This document shows, piece by piece, positions 1 to 5,491 of a stretch of DNA of 6,446 nt. The notes under the pieces are model-generated. The model saw only the letters and a list, made by a program, of their open reading frames with translations. It was not told the DNA's origin and ran no database searches. Origin of the DNA: an uncultured Ruminococcus sp. (GTDB taxonomy: Bacteria > Bacillota > Clostridia > Oscillospirales > Ruminococcaceae); the NCBI GenBank assembly GCA_947176565.1, contig CAMWRC010000071.1, positions 1 through 6,446 on the forward strand. Reading direction: 5' to 3'. The position numbers were made by a program, and so were the translations under genes. How positions within the stretch are numbered: position 1 is the stretch's first letter; the number at the start of each line of letters is the position of its first letter.

Positions 1-78
1 AATGGTTACAATATCTCCTTTTCAGTTGAGGATAAACTTTCATGCGTATGGTCTGCTGAATTTACGTATAATTCTTGA
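1..78 (+). CDS. possible C-terminal end of an upstream gene (partial)
   Basis: The first frame is open from the left edge for 25 codons to a TGA at 76-78. It reads as a mix of polar and beta-prone residues, ending ...VWSAEFTYNS, which could be the tail of an extracellular or beta-rich protein. It is too short to assign to any family. The TGA lies inside the -35 element of the aroB promoter, so if real the gene ends exactly where the next transcription unit begins. Frame 2 is also open here (to a TGA at 95-97), so coding is not proven; frame 1 is preferred only for its more typical acidic and polar residue mix. Confidence 0.35.
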   Translation, partial: NGYNISFSVEDKLSCVWSAEFTYNS

Positions 79-103
79 CAATGTTTCACAGATATGATAT
101 AAT
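75..103 (+). promoter_or_regulatory. consensus sigma-A-type promoter of the aro operon
   Basis: The -35 hexamer TTGACA (75-80) and -10 hexamer TATAAT (98-103) both match the housekeeping consensus at all six positions. They are separated by the optimal 17 bp. A TG at 95-96, one base before the -10 box, makes it an extended -10 promoter as well. Transcription should start near 109-111, giving a leader of only about 27 nt before aroB, too short for a riboswitch or attenuator. The sequence predicts strong, largely unregulated expression unless a repressor binds here; no clear operator dyad was seen. Confidence 0.9.
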
Positions 104-137
104 TGAAATTAATGATAAAATTCGGAGGCATTGAAAA

Positions 138-1181
138 ATGAAAAAAATCAGCGTAAGGACAAGCTGTCCATATGATGTCATAATAGAAAGAGGCTCACTC
201 AGAAAAGCCGGTGAGCTTATATCTCATGTTATCAGTTCAAAGAAAACCGTGATTATAACCGATGATACTGTAAATTCACTGTATACTGATACTCTTGTGC
301 AGTCGCTCGGAGAAAACGGATTTGATGTATCAGTGTTTGTGTTTCCTCATGGTGAACAGTCTAAAAATCTGACTGTTCTCGGTGAGATATACGACTTTCT
401 GTGCGAAAAAAGAATCACAAGAAGCGATTTTCTTATCGCTCTCGGCGGCGGCGTAGTCGGCGATATTACAGGATTTGCAGCGGCATCATTCCTGCGGGGA
501 ATAGAATTTATCCAGATTCCGACTACACTGCTTGCTCAGGTTGATTCATCAGTCGGAGGAAAAACTGCAATTGACATAGCAGGAGGAAAAAATCTTGTCG
601 GAGCATTCAAACAGCCTGCACTTGTGATATGCGACAGCGATACGCTCCGTACACTTCCCGAAAGTGAAATCGCGTGCGGTATGGCTGAAGTTATCAAATA
701 CGGCATGATTCGCGACAAAAATCTGTTTGAAATCCTTGAAAATCACGATATATCAGACATTGACAAAGTTATGGACGATATTGTATATACCTGTATAGAC
801 ATAAAAAGAGACGTAGTGGAAAATGATGAATGTGAAAAAGGTGAACGGAAAATACTCAATTTCGGACATACTCTCGGTCACGCCATTGAGGGATGGCACA
901 ATTACACCGACTATACGCACGGAATGGGCGTCGCCGCTGGAATGTGCATGATTACGGAACGTCTATGCAGTCCTGAAATCACGGAACGTCTGAAAAAATG
1001 CGTTGAATCATACAAGCTTCCCACATCAACGGAAGCCCCGATGTCTGAACTTCTCCCTTACTGCTCAACAGATAAAAAATGTGAATCCGGAAGTATAAGC
1101 TTCATTGTCTGCAATGAAATCGGCAGGGCGGAAATTAAAAAAGTAACTGTTGCTGAATTTGAAAAACTCATGGAGGGATAA
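138..1181 (+). CDS. aroB: 3-dehydroquinate synthase
   Basis: AroB converts 3-deoxy-D-arabino-heptulosonate 7-phosphate to 3-dehydroquinate, the second step of the shikimate pathway, using NAD+ and a divalent metal in the cytoplasm. The 347-residue product is of normal family length. The N-terminal NAD-binding half has the glycine-rich GGGVVGD (103-109), followed by the conserved IPTTLLAQVDSSVGGKT segment (127-143) and GGKNLVGAF (149-157). Metal ligands are expected at E184 (AEVIK), H244 (NFGHTLGH) and H261 (THGMGV), with H248 as the neighbouring catalytic histidine; all are present. The ATG at 138 has GGAGG at 124-128, nine bases upstream. It is the first gene after the promoter and its stop lies 3 nt before aroA. 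Nothing suggests damage. The assignment rests on well-conserved motifs and is secure. Confidence 0.97.
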   Translation: MKKISVRTSCPYDVIIERGSLRKAGELISHVISSKKTVIITDDTVNSLYTDTLVQSLGENGFDVSVFVFPHGEQSKNLTVLGEIYDFLCEKRITRSDFLIALGGGVVGDITGFAAASFLRGIEFIQIPTTLLAQVDSSVGGKTAIDIAGGKNLVGAFKQPALVICDSDTLRTLPESEIACGMAEVIKYGMIRDKNLFEILENHDISDIDKVMDDIVYTCIDIKRDVVENDECEKGERKILNFGHTLGHAIEGWHNYTDYTHGMGVAAGMCMITERLCSPEITERLKKCVESYKLPTSTEAPMSELLPYCSTDKKCESGSISFIVCNEIGRAEIKKVTVAEFEKLMEG

Positions 1182-1184
1182 AAT

Positions 1185-2423
1185 ATGGATATGCTGATAA
1201 AGCCCTCAAAATTACGTGGAAAAGTCGATATACCAGCGTCAAAAAGCTGCGCACATCGTGCATTGATTTGTGCGGCTCTTGCAAATGGTCATTCGACAAT
1301 AACCGGACTGAATTATTCAAAAGATATTGAAGCAACAATAGATGCCATGTCTGCACTGGGAGCAGGATTCTGTGTGGGACAGCATAACAGTCATATCCAG
1401 CAGGTTTTCGGAATAGAAAAAAGTCCCGAAAAAGCTGTAATTGACTGCAATGAAAGCGGTTCTACTCTCAGATTCATTATTCCAATTGCGGCGGCTCTGG
1501 GAGTAGAAACTGAATTCCATGGCAGGGGCAGACTTCCGCAAAGACCAATTGACATTTACATAAGAGAACTGAGCAAACATGGTATAACATTTAACTATAA
1601 TAATGCCATGCCATTCACAATTTCGGGAAAGCTCACAAGCGGAACATACGAAATCGAGGGCAATGTATCATCACAGTTTATTACAGGACTTCTTTTCGCT
1701 CTCCCCCTTGTTGACGGAGATTCCGAAATAGTTCTTACATCTCACCTTGAATCGCGTCCGTATGTTGATATAACAATCGACATTCTGAAACGTTTCGGCA
1801 TCGTCATTTCCGAAACCGAAAACGGATTCAGAATAAAAGGCGGTCAGAAATACGTTCCACATGATGAACGTGTCGAGGGCGATTATTCACAGGCGGCATT
1901 TTTCTATGTTGCAAATGCGCTCGGCTCACATATCAGTATAGGAAATCTCAATCCCGACAGCGTGCAGGGAGACAAGAAAATAACAGACATCACAGTTGCT
2001 GCCGAATCAGACGGAAAAATAACAGGATTCAGGGCAGACTGCTCCGATATTCCTGATTTAGTTCCGATTCTGTCTGTACTGGGTGCATACGGCACTGAAA
2101 AATCAGTGATTTATAACGCCGAAAGACTTAGAATCAAAGAGAGCGACAGACTTGCCGCGTGCGCCGATATGCTGAACAATCTCGGCGGAAATGTATCTGT
2201 AACTCCTGACGGACTTGAAATCACTCCCACAGGCGGACTTCACGGCGGCACTGTTGACAGCTTCGGCGACCACAGAATAGTAATGGCTGCGGCAATCGCG
2301 GCTCTCCGCTGTGACGGCGAAGTCATTATAAAAGGCGCGGAAGCAGTAAGAAAATCATATCCAAATTTTTTTGATGATTATAAAAATCTCGGAGGCAAGG
2401 CTGATGTCATTAATATGGAATAA
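1185..2423 (+). CDS. aroA: 3-phosphoshikimate 1-carboxyvinyltransferase (EPSP synthase)
   Basis: EPSP synthase transfers the enolpyruvyl group of phosphoenolpyruvate to shikimate 3-phosphate, the sixth shikimate-pathway step. The 412-residue protein has the two-domain family layout. Visible active-site residues (E. coli counterpart in brackets) are K20, S21 and R25 in PASKSCAHR (K22, S23, R27), G92 and R95 in ESGSTLRF (G96, R100), R120 in LPQRPI (R124), S162-S163-Q164 (S169-S170-Q171), D291 in IPDLVP (D313), K318-E319 and R322 in KESDRL (K340, E341, R344), D362-H363-R364, and K390 in RKSYP (K411). The SSQ and PASKS motifs resemble class I enzymes rather than the glyphosate-insensitive class II motif GDKS. 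The ATG at 1185 is served by GGAGGG (1172-1177) inside the end of aroB; a second ATG at 1191 is possible. Its last 20 bases overlap aroC. It looks fully functional. Confidence 0.97.
   Translation: MDMLIKPSKLRGKVDIPASKSCAHRALICAALANGHSTITGLNYSKDIEATIDAMSALGAGFCVGQHNSHIQQVFGIEKSPEKAVIDCNESGSTLRFIIPIAAALGVETEFHGRGRLPQRPIDIYIRELSKHGITFNYNNAMPFTISGKLTSGTYEIEGNVSSQFITGLLFALPLVDGDSEIVLTSHLESRPYVDITIDILKRFGIVISETENGFRIKGGQKYVPHDERVEGDYSQAAFFYVANALGSHISIGNLNPDSVQGDKKITDITVAAESDGKITGFRADCSDIPDLVPILSVLGAYGTEKSVIYNAERLRIKESDRLAACADMLNNLGGNVSVTPDGLEITPTGGLHGGTVDSFGDHRIVMAAAIAALRCDGEVIIKGAEAVRKSYPNFFDDYKNLGGKADVINME
2391..2395 (+). promoter_or_regulatory. ribosome binding site that fixes the aroC start
   Basis: GGAGG lies inside the last codons of aroA, eight bases before the ATG at 2404. 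The upstream in-frame ATGs at 2371 and 2374 have no such site and would add 11 residues unlike the family's N-terminus. The start at 2404 gives MSLIWNNKISVSYFGETH, which aligns from the first residues with clostridial chorismate synthases. Confidence 0.85.
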
Positions 2424-3423
2424 TAAAATATCTGTTTCGTACTTCGGCGAGACTCATGACAGTATCATCGGCGTAACACTGAACGGAATACCAGCCGGAG
2501 AATATATAGACGCTGATGAAATCTGCAAATTCCTGAAAAGAATGAATCCAAAATCAATGGGAAACAACGGAATTATACCTACTCCGCGGATAATGTCGGG
2601 ACTCCGCGGCGAACGTACTACCGGCGCACCGATATGCGCAGTTTTTCAGAATAACGTTCCCGATGAAAAAGATGAAAATATTCCGGCAAACACACGCATA
2701 GGTCACGGCGACTATACCGGAGCGGTCAGATACAGAGGTTTCTGTGATGTACAGAAAGACGCGTGTATGCCCGAACGATTTACAGAACCAATCTGCTTTG
2801 CCGGCTCAGTCTGCGCGCAGATACTGGAACGTCGCGGTATATATACGGGCGCACATATAATGTCAGTACATAATATAAAGGACAATCCATATGATATGGC
2901 ACATATATCAAGAGATGCTGTCCGCAGTATACGATTCAAGGATTTTCCTGTAATCAATGACCACAGCGGCTGGAATATGCTTGAAGATATTTCCCTTGCC
3001 GCCGAATACGGCGAAACACTTGGGGGAATCGTTGAATGTGCAGTGGTAAATATACCATGCGGTGCCGGTTCGCCTTTGTTTCACGGTATTCAGAATACTA
3101 TCGCACAGTTGGTATTTGCCGTTCCGTACATAACCGGAGTTGAGTTCGGAGCAGGATTTGAATCCGCTAATATGACCGGAAGTCAGTATTCAGATAATTT
3201 CTATACTGATGAACGCGGATATTCCGTCACCAGAACAAACAACCACGGCGGAATCACAGGCGGTATATCTACCGGTATGCCTGTTGTAATCCGTGCATCT
3301 GTTGCTCCTCCGCCAAAAAACAGCAGTGAAATCTGTATTGTTCCGAAAGCGGCAGTTTGTATCGAAGCAGCAGTAAATACAGCAGTTCTTTCATGTATGA
3401 TAGATTATCCGAATTTTTGCTGA
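2404..3423 (+). CDS. aroC: divergent chorismate synthase with altered active site
   Basis: Chorismate synthase removes phosphate from EPSP to give chorismate, using reduced FMN. The fold is recognisable over the whole 339 residues: FGETH (14-18), TTGAPICAV (72-80), RIGHGDYTGAVRYRGF (98-113), CFAGSVCAQILERRGI (131-146), GGIVECAV (207-214), GVEFGAGF (245-252), TRTNNHGGITGGISTGMP (276-293) and CIVPKAA (311-317). H18 and H101 match the two invariant histidines (His17, His106 in Neurospora crassa numbering). Several other residues are changed. GESHG reads GETHD. The loop usually GGGHFSGRLTAP reads KDACMPERFTEP, so the invariant serine (Ser127) is P123. About 20 residues before the C-terminal CIVP motif are missing, and the usual GRHDP or RSDVC reads SSEIC, leaving E309 where the catalytic Asp367 normally sits and no arginine. 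The arginine-rich segment after residue 45 is also shortened. The frame is intact and no frameshift restores the motifs. It overlaps aroA by 20 nt. It may be a weak, altered or inactive enzyme; alignments were made by eye. Confidence 0.85.
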   Translation: MSLIWNNKISVSYFGETHDSIIGVTLNGIPAGEYIDADEICKFLKRMNPKSMGNNGIIPTPRIMSGLRGERTTGAPICAVFQNNVPDEKDENIPANTRIGHGDYTGAVRYRGFCDVQKDACMPERFTEPICFAGSVCAQILERRGIYTGAHIMSVHNIKDNPYDMAHISRDAVRSIRFKDFPVINDHSGWNMLEDISLAAEYGETLGGIVECAVVNIPCGAGSPLFHGIQNTIAQLVFAVPYITGVEFGAGFESANMTGSQYSDNFYTDERGYSVTRTNNHGGITGGISTGMPVVIRASVAPPPKNSSEICIVPKAAVCIEAAVNTAVLSCMIDYPNFC

Positions 3424-3443
3424 TGAAGGGCAGGTAGGTCATT

Positions 3444-4037
3444 GTGCAGGACGAAAATATATTCAAGATGTCTGAAATGGCAGATACAGAAATCAGGGAC
3501 GTATCCACGCTTAATATACTCATATGCTATCTTCTGAACAAGTTTGAACGGCCGATAAACTGCGAATATATGTACGAAATTTTTATCAGTACCGGCATTG
3601 TCAATTATTTTTCATATCAGGAAGCCGTCGGCTATCTGCTTGACAATGAACATGTACGCATAGAAACCAGCGAAAACGGTGAACAATTTTTCGCGCTCAC
3701 TATCAAAGGCGAAGCCTGCGCCCGTGAACTGAAAAAACATCTTTCAAAATCTCATCGTGATATCATAGTTTCCGCCGCACTCAGATATTTTGCACGCCAT
3801 AAAATGGAAAAGGAAATAAAAATAAGATATACTCCGACTGATAACGGCTGCTATATTCATATGCGCTGTGTTGACGGAAAAATCGACCTCATGGAACTCA
3901 AACTTTTTGCTCCTGACCTGATACAGGCTAAAATAATAGGCGACAAGATAATGCGCAATCCGCCGAGCTTATACAGCAGAATTATAGATTTTGTACTTAT
4001 GAACAAGGAGGACAGCTATGACCTTTCCGATAATTAA
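3444..4037 (+). CDS. DUF4364 family protein, probable winged-helix regulator
   Basis: This 197-residue cytoplasmic protein matches my recollection of the DUF4364 family of Clostridia, whose members are about 170-200 residues and have no assigned biochemical role. The N-terminal part looks like a winged helix-turn-helix: helices around 22-35 (LNILICYLLNKF) and 40-66 (including FSYQEAVGYLLDN), then a wing-like EQFFALTIKGE (80-90) and a helix with basic ends (ARELKKHLSKSHRD, 93-106). The C-terminal half alternates beta-prone and helical segments and ends LYSRIIDFVLM. There is no signal peptide or membrane span. The start is a GTG with a modest AGGTAGG (3432-3438) upstream; the next in-frame ATG at 3468 lacks a good site. 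It begins 20 nt after aroC, so it is probably co-transcribed and could be a DNA-binding regulator, but no target is shown. Confidence 0.8.
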   Translation: MQDENIFKMSEMADTEIRDVSTLNILICYLLNKFERPINCEYMYEIFISTGIVNYFSYQEAVGYLLDNEHVRIETSENGEQFFALTIKGEACARELKKHLSKSHRDIIVSAALRYFARHKMEKEIKIRYTPTDNGCYIHMRCVDGKIDLMELKLFAPDLIQAKIIGDKIMRNPPSLYSRIIDFVLMNKEDSYDLSDN

Positions 4038-4221
4038 TATTCTGCTTCTTGCTGAAAATACTGATTCCGGAAATCCGTCAGTTCTCACTACAATACTGAT
4101 ATGCACAGCTGTTTTTATTGCATCGTCTGTTATTTCCGGCATTACGGCATTCAGAATAAAAAGCAAAAAGAACAGAGGAAATCAGACAGACAGCAATAAA
4201 GCAGGAGAAAACAAATCATGA
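4018..4221 (+). CDS. small single-span membrane protein, function unknown
   Basis: The 67-residue protein has a hydrophobic N-terminus (residues 4-12, IINILLLAE), a short polar stretch, and one clear transmembrane helix at about 22-46 (SVLTTILICTAVFIASSVIS core). The helix is followed by a basic segment RIKSKKNR and a polar tail rich in N, S, K and E. The positive charges after the helix suggest an outside N-terminus and inside C-terminus; the first hydrophobic patch could instead act as a weak signal sequence. A perfect AAGGAGG (4005-4011) lies six bases before the ATG, inside the end of the DUF4364 gene, which it overlaps by 20 nt. Its stop overlaps the next start (ATGA at 4218-4221). The strong ribosome site and tight packing argue that it is translated. 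I do not recognise the family. Confidence 0.72.
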   Translation: MTFPIINILLLAENTDSGNPSVLTTILICTAVFIASSVISGITAFRIKSKKNRGNQTDSNKAGENKS

Positions 4222-4601
4222 TACCGTATCACTGCCGTCAGATGCGCCATGACATTGACATATACATAAATTCAAGGCAATGCGGATTTTTCAGCATACA
4301 CAAAGCAGAAGAATATCTCATGGAATACGAGAAAGACGCTCTGGAAACGGCAAAGAAAGTTCCATGGAACTGCGTTGTTCTCTATGCAGTTTTTGAATAC
4401 AGCAGCAACAGTGAATCTATTTTGTCGGCGGATTTCATGATGCTGGAAATGCCGTTTGAGGAATATGTATCATTGACAGAAAGATTATGCGAATCATCAA
4501 GATTTTTCTTTATAAGAGGCAGAAAGGAATGTTACGAAGATGAAAATAAAATTTATTACAGCAGTATCGGCAGCGGTTATTTTATCAGCAGTTACGATTA
4601 A
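4218..4601 (+). CDS. hypothetical protein, 127 residues
   Basis: I do not recognise this protein. It is predicted cytoplasmic, with no signal peptide or membrane span, and is rich in aromatic and acidic residues. A helical middle (IHKAEEYLMEYEKDALETAKKV, about 27-48) is followed by a beta-like WNCVVLYAVFEYS (50-62) and then ADFMMLEMPFEEYVSLTERL (71-90), so a small alpha/beta fold is plausible. It has five cysteines (C6, C22, C52, C91, C105). The start overlaps the preceding stop (ATGA) with AGGAG at 4203-4207 upstream, a typical translational coupling arrangement. The last 62 bases overlap the secreted dockerin gene in another frame. The long overlap raises the possibility that the natural stop was lost and the C-terminus (GRKECYEDENK...) is an extension. 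Confidence 0.65.
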   Translation: MIPYHCRQMRHDIDIYINSRQCGFFSIHKAEEYLMEYEKDALETAKKVPWNCVVLYAVFEYSSNSESILSADFMMLEMPFEEYVSLTERLCESSRFFFIRGRKECYEDENKIYYSSIGSGYFISSYD

Positions 4602-5382
4602 TTCGTATGCTGAAGATACAGCCGTTTCACATACAGTGACAGTTTATGATTTTGACGGAGAAGTTATGGATACGCTTTCTGTTCCTCACGGAGAATCCGT
4701 TGACCTCAGCCAAATCAATACCGCTTCTCTTTCAACGCACGACGGCAATTTCACTGAAATAAGATTCGGTCGGTGGAGCGATTATCCGGAATCAATTACA
4801 GAAGATACCGATATATACGCTCTTTACGTAAAAATGACAATATCATGTGACCAGATTCCCAGTAAAACTGAATATTACTCAAAAACCGGCAATATCAGCA
4901 CTGACGGAATGAAAATCATAATCAAAAAAGATACACAGCTTCCGGAAAAAGACGATAACGGCAAATTTATCGTTGATGAGGAAATCGTTGATATAACACA
5001 GGCGTGTATTCCAAGTCCGTTTACCGTCGGCTCTGCATTTTCAAAAGATACATCAGCAAAAATAAGCATTACGCCTCCGAAAGGCAATCAGCCTATTGTT
5101 GTGTATAATGTAAGCTGTTTTTCAGGACTTGGCGATACAGATTACGATAATCTGGTATCAGCCACAGATGCATCTGATATTCTGATATATTATGCTCAGG
5201 TGTCTACAGGTGTTTTTCCGGAAAAAACCGATGATTATACAATGCGTGCAGATATTGACCGGAACGGAAAGATAGATGCCTCCGATGCTTCATATGCATT
5301 GCAGTATTATGCGGCTGCATCAACGACGCTTTCGGAAATCAACTGGGATATATTCTGGAAAGGAATAACGGTTTCCAGATAA
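4540..5382 (+). CDS. secreted dockerin-containing protein
   Basis: The 280-residue product begins with a signal peptide: K2 and K4, a hydrophobic core at 5-20, and a likely cleavage after SYA at residue 24. Residues 31-98 resemble an InlB B-repeat/Flg_new module (HTVTVYDFDGEV..., FGRW at 76-79, ITEDTDIYALY at 86-96). Residues 100-195 look like a bacterial Ig-like domain of the 'PSKTEYYSKTGNISTDGMKI' kind. Residues 198-263 form a type I-like dockerin with two EF-hand-like calcium loops: D199, D201, D203, D210, and D238, D240, N242, D246, D249, each followed by a helix (DASDILIYYAQVS, DASYALQYYAAAS). Dockerins bind cohesins to build cellulosomes or attach proteins to surface scaffolds. No catalytic domain is present, so a binding or structural role is inferred. 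The ATG at 4540 is required for the signal peptide; AAAGGA lies at 4523-4528. It overlaps the preceding gene by 62 nt. Function beyond cohesin binding is unknown. Confidence 0.85.
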   Translation: MKIKFITAVSAAVILSAVTINSYAEDTAVSHTVTVYDFDGEVMDTLSVPHGESVDLSQINTASLSTHDGNFTEIRFGRWSDYPESITEDTDIYALYVKMTISCDQIPSKTEYYSKTGNISTDGMKIIIKKDTQLPEKDDNGKFIVDEEIVDITQACIPSPFTVGSAFSKDTSAKISITPPKGNQPIVVYNVSCFSGLGDTDYDNLVSATDASDILIYYAQVSTGVFPEKTDDYTMRADIDRNGKIDASDASYALQYYAAASTTLSEINWDIFWKGITVSR

Positions 5383-5395
5383 AATATTTCCGGAG
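5330..5395 (+). terminator. nested inverted repeats, possible operon-end hairpin
   Basis: TCTGGAAA (5354-5361) and TTTCCAGA (5372-5379) form a perfect 8-bp stem with a 10-nt loop, ending just before the dockerin stop codon. An outer pairing of CGGAAAT (5333-5339) with ATTTCCG (5386-5392), extendable by T-G, T-A and T-G pairs, brackets it. Together they could fold into one long interrupted hairpin at the end of the operon. There is no run of T residues after it, so it is not a standard intrinsic terminator. It may instead protect the 3' end or reduce read-through into glyA. Confidence 0.3.
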
Positions 5396-5399
5396 ACTA

Positions 5400-5428
5400 T
5401 TGCAAAGTTAAATAATATAGTGTATAAT
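5400..5428 (+). promoter_or_regulatory. predicted sigma-A-type promoter of glyA
   Basis: TTGCAA (5400-5405) and a perfect TATAAT (5423-5428) are separated by 17 bp; the -35 box matches the consensus at four of six positions. Transcription should start near 5435, leaving an AT-rich leader of about 56 nt before glyA. This indicates that glyA is a separate transcription unit from the aro-dockerin genes. Confidence 0.75.
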
Positions 5429-5431
5429 ATA

Positions 5432-5449
5432 AGAAGCTGTCAGAAGCTG
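5432..5449 (+). repeat. tandem 8-bp repeat at the predicted glyA start point
   Basis: AGAAGCTG occurs at 5432-5439 and again at 5442-5449, a 10-bp spacing that would put both copies on the same face of the helix. The pair covers the predicted transcription start of glyA. It could be an operator for a regulator that binds direct repeats, or chance. Confidence 0.35.
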
Positions 5450-5491
5450 ATTAAATTATTTATATTTATTAATTATAAGGAGTAGGTTGAA

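Noticed and set aside
2366..2372. Run of seven T residues near the end of aroA as a slippage site or terminator
   Set aside because: It encodes the conserved NFF segment, no hairpin precedes it, and both aroA and aroC read normally without slippage.
2371..2403. An in-frame extension of aroC by 11 residues starting at the ATG at 2371
   Set aside because: No ribosome site precedes it, and the extra residues do not look like the family's N-terminus; GGAGG at 2391-2395 supports 2404.
2718..2790. Possible frameshift hiding the missing GGGHFSGR loop of aroC
   Set aside because: The other two frames were read through here and give no recognisable motif, and the correct frame aligns on both sides without a gap, so the substitutions are real in this sequence.
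2712..2957. Open frame on the minus strand inside aroC (81 codons)
   Set aside because: It is the antisense shadow of conserved chorismate synthase coding sequence; no ribosome site or family features.
3423..3437. Tiny frame ATG-AAG-GGC-AGG-TAG overlapping the aroC stop (TGATG)
   Set aside because: Four codons only; could aid re-initiation for the next gene, but nothing supports it as a gene.
5435..5491. Riboswitch in the glyA leader
   Set aside because: The predicted leader is about 56 nt, AT-rich and lacks the conserved cores of glycine, SAM or THF riboswitches.
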